64,000 bases of DNA from Chloroflexota bacterium. GTDB taxonomy: Bacteria; Chloroflexota; Anaerolineae; Anaerolineales; Villigracilaceae. The stretch is taken from NCBI GenBank assembly GCA_016235425.1, contig JACRLC010000092.1, positions 1 to 64,000 of the forward strand, in the 5' to 3' direction. Position numbers and translations under genes: made by a program. Shown here piece by piece: positions 1 to 9,968 of the stretch. A model generated the notes under the pieces. That model made no database searches. It was not told the DNA's origin and saw nothing but the letters and a program-made list of their open reading frames with translations. Position 1 is the first letter of the stretch; every line of letters starts with the position of its first letter.

Positions 1-32
1 TGCTATTTGACTGTCGCCCGTCACCCAAACCT

Positions 33-101
33 CAGCCGCGAATTCCGCTAATTCACGCGAATTGACCTAAAAAATCAGCGAAAATCCGCGAAATCCGCGG
101 C
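33..101. repeat. GCGAATT-rich intergenic repeat
   Basis: The first 213 bases hold no convincing gene. This part is a dense patch of CCGCGAATT, CACGCGAATT and CCGCGAAATCCGCGG words. Similar words recur at 15251-15340, so it is probably a dispersed intergenic repeat. No function is visible. Confidence 0.4.
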
Positions 102-213
102 AAAGGGCTTTGTTCATAGCAAGTTATGCGGTATTGCGTTTTTTCATTTGCTTTGATGTCTATCCCTGTGGGGCAGAGTGTTAATGAGCGGTACGACATG
201 ATCGTGGGCTGTC

Positions 214-639
214 TTATCTCATTGCCTCCCGTAACATTTCCACAAGCGCGACGGCATCCTTTTCTTCGCAGGAGTCATCGCGTGCAAGAAATTTCAGTCC
301 GCGCTCGGAAACGTCTTTCCCGCGCGGCACCAGCCAGGAATGATAGTGCGGCTGACCTTCCATTGTCACAAGTTGGTAAATCCGTTCTGCGTGGGTGTGT
401 TCCCGAAGCGCGTGGAAGACTTTTTTCAACACGACCCCCAGCGAAGCCGACTCTTCCTTCGTCATTTCTGCATAATCGAGAAAATGCCGCTTTGACTCGA
501 TGAACAGCGTCCCTAACGGCCCCAATTTCCCCGGCGCGTGACAGACCATCCAGTAGCCATCTTTGTAGAAGTAACCGCCGGGCGGGGCGGCTTCCTGTCC
601 CTTGTGTTTGCGGCAGATGAAGCAGGTTTCCATTTGCAT
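214..639 (-). CDS. HIT-family (histidine triad) protein
   Basis: The 141-residue protein starts with a CFIC pair and carries GQPHYHSWLVPR near residue 95, a histidine-triad-like loop typical of the HIT superfamily of small nucleotide hydrolases and transferases. A GGGAG ribosome site lies about 9 bases before the ATG at 639. The middle part (FIESKRHFLDYAEMT) matches the usual HIT layout before the triad. The substrate cannot be read from the sequence. It is divergent from folC with an 80-base gap. The family call is fairly safe; the exact reaction is unknown. Confidence 0.7.
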   Translation of the reverse strand: MQMETCFICRKHKGQEAAPPGGYFYKDGYWMVCHAPGKLGPLGTLFIESKRHFLDYAEMTKEESASLGVVLKKVFHALREHTHAERIYQLVTMEGQPHYHSWLVPRGKDVSERGLKFLARDDSCEEKDAVALVEMLREAMR

Positions 640-719
640 GGCTCAACTCCCAATTACCAATGTTTCGACAGGCTCAACACGAGTTTACGAATTACCAATT
701 ACGTTATACAATCCCTCAC

Positions 720-2078
720 ATGGACATCGAAAAATCCTACAACCTCGCGCTCGATTACCTTTATAGTTTCGTGGATTATAGCCTGAAACATTCCTCCGAG
801 CTTGCCAAGGCCGATTTCAACCTCGACCGCATGTACGCGCTGATGGAATTGCTTGGCAACCCGCACACCAAATATCCCATCATCCACGTCGCTGGGACGA
901 AAGGGAAGGGGTCAGTGTCCGCACTGTGCGCGTCCGCTCTGCAGGCCGCGGGCTACAAGGTGGGGCTGTACACCTCGCCGCACCTCGAAGATTACTGCGA
1001 GCGGATTCAAATCAACGGTGAGCCGGTTTCGCACGCCCAACTCGTTCAGTTGGTTGAACAGGTCAAAGACGCGGTTGCGCGCGTCCCCAAATTGACGACC
1101 TTTGAAATTACCACCGCCATCGGCTTTTTATTCTTTGCCGGGCAAATCGTGGATGTGGCGGTCATCGAAGTCGGCCTCGGCGGGCGGCTCGATGCAACCA
1201 ACGTCGTCACGCCGAAAGTCTCCGTCATCACCTCGCTGTCCTATGACCACATGGCCGTGCTGGGCGATACCCTCGCCAAAATCGCGGGCGAAAAAGCGGG
1301 CATCATCAAACCCGGTGTGCCGGTTGTTTCCTCCCCTCAAAAGGATGAAGCCCTCGAAACTATCTTGCGTATAGCCAGAGAAAGAAGCGCGCCCCTCACT
1401 TTGGTTGGCCGCGATGTGACTTTCATGCGGACATATCATTCCCTCGATGGACAAGCGCTTCAAATCCAGACTTTCAGCTGGGCCGCGTTAAACAGAAGCA
1501 TCAGCCCTGACACAGAACGCCGGTCGAAGCGCCGCATGATCAATTTGCAAATTCCTCTCATCGGTGTTCACCAGGTTGAAAATGCGGTGACAGCCTACGC
1601 GGCGCTCAAGTTAAGCGGGCTAAAAATATCGGACGAATTCATCGCCCGCGGCTTTGCGCGCGTCAAATGGCCGGCGCGCTTTGAAGTCGTCCGACGCAAT
1701 CCGCCTATCATTTTGGATTCAGCGCACAACCAGGACTCATTTGCGAGATTGCGCGAGACCCTCGAAGAACAATTCCCCGATAAACAGGTCTATCTCATCT
1801 TCGGCGCGTCGGAGGATAAGAACATCCCCGGCATGTTCGCGGAGATGAATTCAAAGATCAAGCGACTCATCGTCACGCGCGCCGACCATCCGCGCGCGCT
1901 GGAGGCGGGGGTGATTCAACAGTTGGCTGATCAGGCCGGGATCCCGAATGAAGCGGTGACTCCCGTCGAAGCCGCATTTGCCCGCGCGCTGGAATTATCC
2001 TCAAAAGATGGCAGCATTGTTTTATCCGCAGGTTCGATGTTCGTCACTGCGGAAGTGATGTCTGCCTGGAAAAAATAA
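720..2078 (+). CDS. folC: Folylpolyglutamate synthase / dihydrofolate synthase
   Basis: This Mur-ligase family enzyme adds glutamate to folates, and in many bacteria also makes dihydrofolate. The P-loop HVAGTKGKGSVSAL lies near residue 57, followed by LYTSPHLEDYCERI and the VGLGGRLDATNV motif typical of FolC, and a C-terminal ligase domain with LDSAHNQDSF. The product is 452 residues, slightly longer than the usual 420-430. The ATG at 720 is preferred over an upstream in-frame ATG at 660 because MDIEKSYNLALDYL matches the family N-terminus; no clear ribosome site is seen. It converges on the lipoprotein gene that ends at 2082. Confidence 0.93.
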   Translation: MDIEKSYNLALDYLYSFVDYSLKHSSELAKADFNLDRMYALMELLGNPHTKYPIIHVAGTKGKGSVSALCASALQAAGYKVGLYTSPHLEDYCERIQINGEPVSHAQLVQLVEQVKDAVARVPKLTTFEITTAIGFLFFAGQIVDVAVIEVGLGGRLDATNVVTPKVSVITSLSYDHMAVLGDTLAKIAGEKAGIIKPGVPVVSSPQKDEALETILRIARERSAPLTLVGRDVTFMRTYHSLDGQALQIQTFSWAALNRSISPDTERRSKRRMINLQIPLIGVHQVENAVTAYAALKLSGLKISDEFIARGFARVKWPARFEVVRRNPPIILDSAHNQDSFARLRETLEEQFPDKQVYLIFGASEDKNIPGMFAEMNSKIKRLIVTRADHPRALEAGVIQQLADQAGIPNEAVTPVEAAFARALELSSKDGSIVLSAGSMFVTAEVMSAWKK

Positions 2079-2081
2079 GTT

Positions 2082-3152
2082 TTAGCGCGCCATCGGGAGG
2101 GTATTGATATAGTCGAGCAGTTCACCTTTCCCATTCACCTCAACTTGAATATAGAAGTAAGTGCCATCCTCAAACTGCTTGGTTAGGTCATCCCAGTGAA
2201 AGAAGTAGGTTCCTGTTTTTGAACCATGGTTGGGAGTGAGCGCATCCAGGTTGAGATCGGGAGCAGCCAGCGCAATCAAGTCGCGCACCATTTTCTCCAA
2301 TTCTGGAATGGGAAGATCCACAACTCCAGTTGGCATGGTTTTAGAATTGATCGCAATAATTTGGTGTGTTATATAGTCCAACGCGTAATACCTGCTGTCG
2401 GTTTCATACCTGGATAAAAAACTGTCTGATGAAAAGAAAGGTGGGAGTGTGAATCCTGAATCCCCACCAACTTTGACCTGGGTGTTTATGCCTTCTACTC
2501 TTTGAATGGCTAGAATGTCCAGTTCATCAGGTGTGACAGTGTCTGTAGGATCGTTTGCCAGCGGAATAAGGTTGATGTAGTTGAGCAGTTCGCCTTTCCC
2601 AGTCACCCCAACCTGAATGTAGGGGTGACTGCCATCCTCAAACTGCTTGGTTGGGTCATCCCAGTGAAAGAAGTAGGCTCCTATTTTCGAACCGTGATTG
2701 GGAGTGAGCGCATCCAGGTTGAGATCGGGCGCGGCCACCGCAATCAATTCGCGGACCATTTTCTCTAACTCCTGTATGGAAAGATCCACAACTCCAGTTG
2801 GCATGATTTTAGGATTAATTGCAACAATTTGGTGTGTTCGGTCATCCAACGTATAATATCTGTTGTCGGTTTCATACGTGGATGCAGTGACACCTGTAGC
2901 CTGGGGGGCCATAAATCCCGAATTTCCGCCAACTTTGACCTGGACATTTTTGCCTTCTACTCTTTGGATGGCTCGAATGTCTGGGTTCGAATCAGTGGGG
3001 GCGGGGATCACGGTGACTGTGGGATTGCTCCCTTGTGGGTAAGCCGCGGGTGGGTAGGCGGCAGGCAGATTTGCACTTACTCCACTATTGCAGGCGGATA
3101 CGGAAAACACGATGAGCAGCGCCAAACCGAATGAAGCGATTTTTTTCAGCAT
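2082..3152 (-). CDS. Lipoprotein with two tandem copies of an unknown domain
   Basis: The 356-residue protein begins with a lipoprotein signal peptide (lipobox VSAC, Cys21) and a short Pro/Ala/Tyr linker, so it should be an anchored extracytoplasmic protein. Residues about 58-200 and 213-356 are two copies of one domain: each starts with AIQRVEG and KVGG, continues through YETD.RYY, the P.GVVDL..ELEKMVR helix and PDLNLDALTPNHGSK, and ends in GKGELL.YIN. I do not recognise the domain; a PepSY-like or other small binding fold is possible but unproven. The copies are similar at DNA level too, which points to a recent internal duplication. The next gene upstream is a paralogue with one copy. Confidence 0.75.
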   Translation of the reverse strand: MLKKIASFGLALLIVFSVSACNSGVSANLPAAYPPAAYPQGSNPTVTVIPAPTDSNPDIRAIQRVEGKNVQVKVGGNSGFMAPQATGVTASTYETDNRYYTLDDRTHQIVAINPKIMPTGVVDLSIQELEKMVRELIAVAAPDLNLDALTPNHGSKIGAYFFHWDDPTKQFEDGSHPYIQVGVTGKGELLNYINLIPLANDPTDTVTPDELDILAIQRVEGINTQVKVGGDSGFTLPPFFSSDSFLSRYETDSRYYALDYITHQIIAINSKTMPTGVVDLPIPELEKMVRDLIALAAPDLNLDALTPNHGSKTGTYFFHWDDLTKQFEDGTYFYIQVEVNGKGELLDYINTLPMAR

Positions 3153-3179
3153 TTGTCCTTTATCTCCTGTTTTGATTTT

Positions 3180-4220
3180 TTATCTCGCCATCGGGAGGGT
3201 GTTGATGTAATTGAGCAGTTCGCCTTTCCCGTTTAGCCCGACCTGCACGAAAGGATAACTTCGCCCATCGTCTAAAACGGGTTTGGTAAGATCTTCCCAG
3301 CGAAAGAAGTAGTTTGTTTTCTGACCTGAACTGTCGGTTATAGTTTTCTGGCCAAGACTATAGGTAAGCGAATCCAGGTTGATTTCCGGGGATACCAGGG
3401 CGATCATCTGGCGCGCCATTTTCTCGAGTTCCGGGACGGAAAGTCCTGTTGCCACCTGTGGCTCGGCAATGGGCGACATCGAAACCACCAAGCGTTGTCT
3501 TGAATCTATCATATAGCGCATGGTATCCGTTTCATAGTCTGTATAGGGTGTATCTGTGCGATAGGGGGAGTTCGAGACCTCCTTAAAAGTGATCCGAACA
3601 TCGGCGCCCTCTATCCTGCGGATGATCTGGTAGTCGGGTTCCGGGTTGATGAAATTCAGGTATTCCTGGTTTGCCTTTTCTTCGGCAATGTCGAGTTTTT
3701 GCTCCCATTCCTTTTCGGCGACATAAGAATCGCCTATAAGAATGGGGTGTTTATCCCCACTTTCTGTAATAATAATTATCGTTGAGCCGTTTTTTAGTTC
3801 GTTTTCCAGCCAGGCTTTATATTCGCTGATAAGTTTTCCATATTCATTGGACTGGATGGTGGAATATGGGTAGGCTACAGGAGGGTGTTCCTGCATCGAA
3901 AGTTTGAAATACTTTTCATTAAGTTCGACAATTAATCCAACGACTCTCTCCATTTCAGCCGAGACTTTCCCTATAGATTCATTTGTGAATTGCACGCCTT
4001 CACTTCCATCTTCCAATCGGACAATCGTGTAGTTCCCGGTGGATTTTTCCTTCTCCAGGAAGGCGTTGTATTGCTCGACGGTCTGATGGATTTGCTCGAT
4101 GATGGCCTCCTTTTCGCTTTGAACGGACGTTGGGGTGGCGGGGGCTGTTCCGCTTTGGCAGGCGGAGATTGATAGCGCGATAAGTAGTATCAAACCTGCT
4201 ATGTTGTTTCTTTTCTGCAT
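3180..4220 (-). CDS. Lipoprotein with one copy of the same unknown domain
   Basis: The 346-residue protein has a lipoprotein signal (SISAC, Cys21). A helical, charged segment (about residues 35-200, with EKEAIIEQIHQTVEQYN near the start) probably forms a coiled coil. Residues about 205-346 match the domain duplicated in the neighbour: RRIEG, YETD, LSVPELEKMARQMIALVSPEINLDSL cut into the same helix pattern, F.RWEDLTK, and GKGELLNYINTLPMAR, nearly identical to the neighbour's C-terminus. It lies 27 bases upstream of the two-copy gene, so the pair is probably one transcript. Function unknown. Confidence 0.75.
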   Translation of the reverse strand: MQKRNNIAGLILLIALSISACQSGTAPATPTSVQSEKEAIIEQIHQTVEQYNAFLEKEKSTGNYTIVRLEDGSEGVQFTNESIGKVSAEMERVVGLIVELNEKYFKLSMQEHPPVAYPYSTIQSNEYGKLISEYKAWLENELKNGSTIIIITESGDKHPILIGDSYVAEKEWEQKLDIAEEKANQEYLNFINPEPDYQIIRRIEGADVRITFKEVSNSPYRTDTPYTDYETDTMRYMIDSRQRLVVSMSPIAEPQVATGLSVPELEKMARQMIALVSPEINLDSLTYSLGQKTITDSSGQKTNYFFRWEDLTKPVLDDGRSYPFVQVGLNGKGELLNYINTLPMAR

Positions 4221-4429
4221 TTGTTATTGCCTCATGTTTTTAGTTATGGGTCACTTATTGTTTGCTCCCGGTCTTGATTGCCTGGAATTATAGCCAGTTT
4301 TCATAATCGCCGTGGAACCAATGGGCGATTTCCGGGGGTGAAAATCGAAAACAGGATTTCGGACGCCAAATGGACAATATCAGGATAAAATATCGGCAAG
4401 GATACTTTCATGAGATTGATGAGTCTTGT

Positions 4430-6910
4430 ATGAACCAAAATGATTGGAACGAAGAAGAAGATAATTTCGACCTGACCCTCTCGCAGCGCACGGAGGAACT
4501 TTATCGCATCCCAAACCGCGAGCCGGGGCCGGATGGGCTGATCGAAGCCGCGGTGTTGCCGTTGCGCGACCTGGTCATTTTCCCGCGCATGGTCTCGCCG
4601 ATTTTCGTGGGACGCGAGTCGTCGTTGTTGGCCGTGCAGGAAGCCCAGCGCAAAGACCTGACCGTGATCGGGCTGACGCAAAAGGACCCCGAACTCGATA
4701 ACCCCGGCGTATCGGACTTTTTGCCCGTGGGCGTGGAGATGGCGGTGGGACGTTTGCTCTCGATGCCGGATGGTTCGCACTCCGCGCTCGTGCAGGGACG
4801 GCGGCGCGTGGAGATCGTTGAGTTCGTTCGCACCACGCCGTACATCAAAGTGCGGGCGCGCGTGATCAACGAGCCGCAAACCGCGGACCGGCAGACGCAG
4901 GCGCTCATGCGCTCTGCGTTGGATTTATTCGAACGCTGTGTGCAGCTCGACAGGTCGATCCCCGAAGAAGCGCATTTGTTCGCGTTGAACATTTCCGAGC
5001 CGGGCTGGCTGGCGGATATGATCGCCACGTCGCTTTCATTGACTTATGAAGCGAAGCAGACTTTATTGCTTATGCTCGATCCGCGCGCGCGTTTGGGAAA
5101 TTTGAACAACCTGCTGGCGCAGGAAGTGGACGTGCTCGAACTCGAAGACGAGATCCATTCGCGCGTGCAAAATGAGGTGGATAAAAGCCAGCGCGAATAT
5201 TACCTGCGCGAGCAGATGAAACAGATCCAAAATGAATTGGGCGAAGGCGATATCTTCACGCGCGATGTCAGCGAGTTGAAGCAAAAAGTGGAAGCCGCGA
5301 ATTTGCCGGAAGAGCCGAAGAAAGTGGCGATGAAGGAAATCGAACGGCTGAACCAAATGCCGCCGATGGCTCCCGAAGTGGGGATCATCCGCACCTACAT
5401 TGACTGGATCGTTGACCTGCCGTGGGTGCACATCACGCCGGATAATCTCGACGTGAAGAATGCCGCGAAGATTTTGGAGCGCGACCATTACGGACTCAAG
5501 AAAGCCAAGGAACGCATTCTTGAATACATCGCGGTGCGAAGCCTGAAACCGAAGAAGGAGCGCCAGCCGATCCTTTGTTTTGTGGGCCCCCCCGGAACCG
5601 GCAAAACGTCGCTGGGCCGTTCGATTGCTGAGGCGCTTGGGCGCAAGTTCGTGCGCGTGTCGCTGGGCGGGGTGCGGGACGAAGCCGAAATCCGCGGGCA
5701 TCGCCGCACGTACATCGGCGCGCTCCCGGGCCGCATCATCCAGACGATGAAGCGCGCGGGCACGGCCAATCCGCTTTTTATGCTCGATGAAATTGACAAG
5801 CTGTATTCCGACTTTCGCGGCGACCCGGCCTCAGCCATGCTCGAAGTGTTGGACCCCGAACAGAATTACGCGTTCAGCGATCACTATCTCGAACTGCCAT
5901 TTGACCTGTCGAAGGTGATGTTCGTGACGACGGCCAATTCACTGGGGACGATCCCGCCTCCGCTCCTGGACCGAATGGAGGTCATCGAATTTCCCGGCTA
6001 TATCGAAGAAGAGAAGCTGGAGATCGCCAACCGCTATCTGATCCCTCGTCAGCTTGAGGAAAATGGAATTGACGGAATCAGCCTCTCGTTCGAGCCGGAT
6101 GCGATCCGTCGAATCATTCGCGAATACACTTATGAAGCGGGCGTCCGCAATTTGGAGCGCGAAATCGGACGCGTCTCGCGCAAGGTGGCGCGCATGAAAG
6201 CGGAGGGGAAGAAATTCCCGACCACCATCGCGCCCGATCTCATCGAAAAATTCCTTGGCCCGCAGCAGGTGTTCCCATCCGAGGCCGAACGCACAGACGA
6301 AGTGGGCGTGGTCACCAGCCTGGCATGGACGGAGACCGGCGGCGAGATCATGCCGGTTGAGGTTGCGATTCTCGAAGGCAAGGGCGGATTGCAAATGACC
6401 GGGCAGATGGGTGATGTGATGCAGGAATCCGGACAGGCCGCGCTGACTTACATCAAGTCGCGTGCCGCCGAGCTTAAGATTGATGCCGATGTTTTCGAGC
6501 GCATGGACATTCACGTCCACATGCCGGAGGGCGCCATCCCCAAAGACGGCCCATCGGCCGGTATTACGATGGCGACGGCGATCATCTCCGCGTTGACGGG
6601 GCGTCCCGTTTTCAGGCACGTTGGCATGACCGGCGAGATCACCCTGCGCGGACGCATCCTGCCGATTGGAGGCGTGCGCGAAAAAGTCCTTGCCGCGCAC
6701 CGCGCCGGACTCAAGACCGTCATCCTGCCGGAGAAGAATATAAAAGATTTGGTCGAACTGCCGAAGACCGCGAGGGCGGAGTTGAAGATCATCCCGGTCA
6801 AACACATGGACGATGTGCTTGAAATTGCGCTCGCGGCAAAATCGGTCATTGAGCCGCCGAGGCCAAGGAAGCAAAATAATAATAGGGAGGAAGCGCAGGA
6901 AGAAGAGTGA
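4430..6910 (+). CDS. lon: ATP-dependent Lon protease
   Basis: Lon is a cytoplasmic AAA+ serine protease that degrades misfolded and regulatory proteins. The N-terminal substrate domain starts at [13 protein letters not shown]. Walker [12 protein letters not shown] is near residue 386, Walker [11 protein letters not shown] follows, and the protease domain has the catalytic Ser in [10 protein letters not shown] (near 709) and Lys in [10 protein letters not shown] (near 752). The length of 826 residues fits the family. The start is uncertain: an in-frame ATG at 4370 would add 20 residues that look non-conserved. The C-terminal tail is basic then acidic, as in many Lon proteins. Confidence 0.96.
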   Translation: MNQNDWNEEEDNFDLTLSQRTEELYRIPNREPGPDGLIEAAVLPLRDLVIFPRMVSPIFVGRESSLLAVQEAQRKDLTVIGLTQKDPELDNPGVSDFLPVGVEMAVGRLLSMPDGSHSALVQGRRRVEIVEFVRTTPYIKVRARVINEPQTADRQTQALMRSALDLFERCVQLDRSIPEEAHLFALNISEPGWLADMIATSLSLTYEAKQTLLLMLDPRARLGNLNNLLAQEVDVLELEDEIHSRVQNEVDKSQREYYLREQMKQIQNELGEGDIFTRDVSELKQKVEAANLPEEPKKVAMKEIERLNQMPPMAPEVGIIRTYIDWIVDLPWVHITPDNLDVKNAAKILERDHYGLKKAKERILEYIAVRSLKPKKERQPILCFVGPPGTGKTSLGRSIAEALGRKFVRVSLGGVRDEAEIRGHRRTYIGALPGRIIQTMKRAGTANPLFMLDEIDKLYSDFRGDPASAMLEVLDPEQNYAFSDHYLELPFDLSKVMFVTTANSLGTIPPPLLDRMEVIEFPGYIEEEKLEIANRYLIPRQLEENGIDGISLSFEPDAIRRIIREYTYEAGVRNLEREIGRVSRKVARMKAEGKKFPTTIAPDLIEKFLGPQQVFPSEAERTDEVGVVTSLAWTETGGEIMPVEVAILEGKGGLQMTGQMGDVMQESGQAALTYIKSRAAELKIDADVFERMDIHVHMPEGAIPKDGPSAGITMATAIISALTGRPVFRHVGMTGEITLRGRILPIGGVREKVLAAHRAGLKTVILPEKNIKDLVELPKTARAELKIIPVKHMDDVLEIALAAKSVIEPPRPRKQNNNREEAQEEE

Positions 6911-6976
6911 TGCGTGATGCGTGTTGCGTGATGCGTAAAATGTCGCCTGTTGCATTTTTATTGGTCGGAGGTTCTC

Positions 6977-7825
6977 ATGCCATCACTTAAAAACAAGGTT
7001 GCAATCATCACGGGCGCATCGTCCGGTTTTGGGGCGGAGGCCGCGAAACTCTTTGCCAAAGAGGGATGCAAGGTTGTGCTCTCCGCCCGCCGCCTCGACA
7101 GGCTCGAAGGATTAGCAAGTGAAATCCGTTCCGCGGGCGGCGAAGCCCTGCCGGTCACAATGGATGTGAGCCAGCCCGAACAAATCGAGAACATGGTTCA
7201 GTCCGCGCTCAAAAATTATGGCCGCATCGATATTTTATTCAACAATGCGGGCTTTGGCCGTCTCGATTGGCTCGAAGTTCTTGACCCGGTGAAAGACATC
7301 CAGGCGCAAATCACCGTTGACCTGCTCGGTGTGATCTGGACCGCGCGCGCCGTCCTGCCGCACATGTACAGCCAGCACAGCGGCCACATCATCAACATGT
7401 GTTCGATGGGTGGTTGGGCCGCGCCGCCGCTTTACACGATCTACTCTGCCGCGAAATTCGGCGTGCGCGGTTTCAGCGAAGCCCTGCGGCGCGAGTCCAC
7501 TCCATTTGGGGTGAAAGTTTCAGTGATTTATCCCGGCGGCGCATCGACGGAATTCCAAAAACACATGGGCGATAACGAAGCCAAGAAGCGTTTCAAGACT
7601 CCCGATTGGTTGAAACTCTCCGCGCAGGATGTGGCGCGCTCGGTGGTTGGCCTCGCCAAATGGCCGCGGCGTAACCTGATCACGCCGTGGTGGATGGTCT
7701 TTTCAGGTTTTGTCAATTCGCACTTTGGCGGCCTGTCCGATGCGGTGCAGGCGAAGGCGTTCGCGCCGTATCACAAGTTTGACCTGCACCCTGAACGGAG
7801 TGGAGCGCGGTCGAAGGGCGATTAA
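6977..7825 (+). CDS. SDR-family NAD(P)-dependent oxidoreductase
   Basis: This is a classical short-chain dehydrogenase of 282 residues with the nucleotide motif TGASSGFG near the N-terminus, NNAGFG at mid-length, and the catalytic YSAAK. The ATG at 6977 is chosen because GGAGG lies 7 bases before it; an upstream ATG at 6950 has no ribosome site. A second SDR at 9149 is a clear paralogue (same KVVLITGASSGFG and RRLDRL segments) with a GT87-type protein between them. The substrate cannot be predicted. Confidence 0.9.
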   Translation: MPSLKNKVAIITGASSGFGAEAAKLFAKEGCKVVLSARRLDRLEGLASEIRSAGGEALPVTMDVSQPEQIENMVQSALKNYGRIDILFNNAGFGRLDWLEVLDPVKDIQAQITVDLLGVIWTARAVLPHMYSQHSGHIINMCSMGGWAAPPLYTIYSAAKFGVRGFSEALRRESTPFGVKVSVIYPGGASTEFQKHMGDNEAKKRFKTPDWLKLSAQDVARSVVGLAKWPRRNLITPWWMVFSGFVNSHFGGLSDAVQAKAFAPYHKFDLHPERSGARSKGD

Positions 7826-7884
7826 AAAATATATTTCTTCAAAATTTGCCCAATGTTCGATGTCTGGAAAAACGCTTCGCTAAA

Positions 7885-9165
7885 ATGGTGAAAATGAACA
7901 ACATCAGGGACTCCTTCCAGCCGCCATGGTCTGTTCCCAGGGGAAGCATCGGAAAAATAATCTACTTTTTCATCATTGTATCCATCGTTATTTTGTTCTC
8001 CATCATCCTGAAAAATGACCTGGGTTATTTCGGGTGGGACGCAAAGGTGTTTTGCCGCGCCGGGCGCGCGCTGGGCGAAGGCCATAATCCATACCTTATT
8101 GATGAGTTGGGCGGGGAATTCTCCTGGAATTATTTGCCGATCTACGCGCGCGGCTTCCTTTTCGCCTGCTCCCGTTTTGCGTTCGCTGATAATTACATTT
8201 TTTTATATGCCATTCTCTTCCTGTTCGGCATGGCTCCCTGGCTGGAGAAAGACTCCTGGTTGTATGGAATTGTCCTGTGCGCCACCGGTTTATACGGCCT
8301 CGGCTGGGTTCTCAGGTCGGGAAACGTGGGCATCATCGAGCTGTTCTTGATTTCAATGGCCGCGCTGCTTTTGCTGAAGGGAAGATACAACCTGTCGCTG
8401 TTCATCCTTGGGCTGGCGGCAAGTGTGAAGCTTTTTCCGATCTTATATTTTCCCGTATTTATCGCCATAATTCCGGGCTGGAAGCCTAAAGTACGCGCCG
8501 CCATTTTTGGGGGAATGGGTTTCCTCCTTCCTTTTCTCGCCTCCGCTCTTATTTATCCCGAACTGACTCCCTGGTATTTCAAACAGATTTTAGGACTGAT
8601 CCCAAATCAGCACTTAGCCATCAATGAGAGCGGCGGATTGGTCAACCCCTCATTGGCCTATCTGCTGGCCGGATTGCTCTCCATCGAGATTCAGCCAACC
8701 GCGGAACTTGTCGTTGCTTTTTTACTTTACCTGCTGATGCTCATCTTTTTATTCCGCGTTTGGAAAACAAGCCTCTCGAACCCAGAAAAGGCAGGGATGG
8801 AATTTGCCCTGGGTTTTGGCATCGCGGCGGCCACGATTTTTATGCCGCGCATCAAACCGTATAGTTTCATGCCCGCTTTACTGTCCTTTTACCTGATGAC
8901 CCGCGAATATAATGAATGGGGGCGCGGTTTATTTTTACTGGCTCTGTCGCTATTTCCATTGACGGCATATTATGGGATACAGCATGAGATCACATTTTCT
9001 GCACTGACGTGGATGCCTGGAACAATGAAGAATATTGCGGTTATACTTTATCAATATCATCAAACTTTTTTTCTGCTTGTCTCGCTTGGAATTCTTATGG
9101 CGCTGCAATCCTCCAGCAAATTGCTGAAACAGAATCGTAAAACATCAAATGTCCAAGCTCACTAA
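7885..9165 (+). CDS. GT87/DUF2029-like polytopic membrane glycosyltransferase
   Basis: The protein has about 9-11 hydrophobic segments after a short cytoplasmic N-terminus, and carries SGNVGIIELFLISMAALLL and AASVKLFPILY, patterns typical of GT87 (DUF2029) polyprenyl-phosphate-dependent glycosyltransferases. These enzymes extend cell-envelope glycans or glycolipids on the outer face of the membrane. The start is uncertain (7846, 7885 or 7894 are in frame). Its end overlaps the next SDR start by 17 bases, which indicates co-transcription. Confidence 0.7.
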   Translation: MVKMNNIRDSFQPPWSVPRGSIGKIIYFFIIVSIVILFSIILKNDLGYFGWDAKVFCRAGRALGEGHNPYLIDELGGEFSWNYLPIYARGFLFACSRFAFADNYIFLYAILFLFGMAPWLEKDSWLYGIVLCATGLYGLGWVLRSGNVGIIELFLISMAALLLLKGRYNLSLFILGLAASVKLFPILYFPVFIAIIPGWKPKVRAAIFGGMGFLLPFLASALIYPELTPWYFKQILGLIPNQHLAINESGGLVNPSLAYLLAGLLSIEIQPTAELVVAFLLYLLMLIFLFRVWKTSLSNPEKAGMEFALGFGIAAATIFMPRIKPYSFMPALLSFYLMTREYNEWGRGLFLLALSLFPLTAYYGIQHEITFSALTWMPGTMKNIAVILYQYHQTFFLLVSLGILMALQSSSKLLKQNRKTSNVQAH

Positions 9166-9958
9166 CAAAGTCGTCCTCATCACCGGTGCATCCTCCGGTT
9201 TCGGAGAGGATGCCGCTCGTTTGTTTGCAAAGGAGGGCTGTCGCGTCGTTCTGGCTGCGCGCCGCCTCGACCGTTTGCAGGCCATTGTCGATTCAATCCA
9301 GCAGGCGGGAGGGGAGGCGCTTGCCATCCCCGTGGACATCGTCAACCACACCGACATCGAGATCATGGTCCAGTCCGCGCTGGATTTATACGGCCAGATC
9401 GACATTCTTTTCAATAATGCGGGCATTGGCCGCGTGGATTGGTTTGAGAATCATACGCCTGAACGCGATATTGGATTGCTTGCGCAGGTTAATTTGATCG
9501 GGCTGATGCAGGTCACGCGTGCAGTGCTTCCTCACATGATCGAACGCCGCAGTGGGCATATTATCAACATGATATCCATTGCGGGCCTCATTGCTTCACC
9601 GTTGATTTCATCATATTCCGCAAGCAAGTTTGGAGCGCGCGCTTTCACCGATGCGCTTCGGCGCGAGATAACCCCGTTGGGAATCAAGGTCAGCGGTATT
9701 TATCCCGGCCCGGCGGCCACGGAGTTTGGCAGGCATACCGGCGGCAACGCCGCATATCGCGCCTTGAAATCACGCCTCAATATCAATATGACATCCGAGT
9801 ATGTTGCGCGCCGCGTGGTGGGTGTCGCCAAACGCCCGTGCCGCAGTCTCGTCATTCCCTGGTGGTTCCGCATCATCACAACTTTCGATATGCTCTTCCC
9901 CGTCGTTGTGGATTGGATTTTATATTTCTTCGCGAAGACGAATCACAAAATCAAATAG
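9149..9958 (+). CDS. SDR-family oxidoreductase (paralogue of the gene at 6977)
   Basis: The 269-residue SDR has TGASSGFG, NNAGIG and the catalytic YSASK. It is closely similar to the SDR at 6977 over its whole length, including RLFAKEGCRVVLAARRLD and the C-terminal R.L..PWW pattern. It overlaps the end of the GT87-like gene by 17 bases. The substrate is unknown. Confidence 0.9.
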   Translation: MSKLTNKVVLITGASSGFGEDAARLFAKEGCRVVLAARRLDRLQAIVDSIQQAGGEALAIPVDIVNHTDIEIMVQSALDLYGQIDILFNNAGIGRVDWFENHTPERDIGLLAQVNLIGLMQVTRAVLPHMIERRSGHIINMISIAGLIASPLISSYSASKFGARAFTDALRREITPLGIKVSGIYPGPAATEFGRHTGGNAAYRALKSRLNINMTSEYVARRVVGVAKRPCRSLVIPWWFRIITTFDMLFPVVVDWILYFFAKTNHKIK

Positions 9959-9968
9959 GACGACTCAA

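Noticed and set aside
5939-6955. Long reverse-strand reading frame over lon
   Set aside because: It lies antisense to a fully conserved gene, has His/Arg-rich composition and no recognisable motif; similar mirror frames over the glucan synthase and cbb genes were dropped for the same reason.
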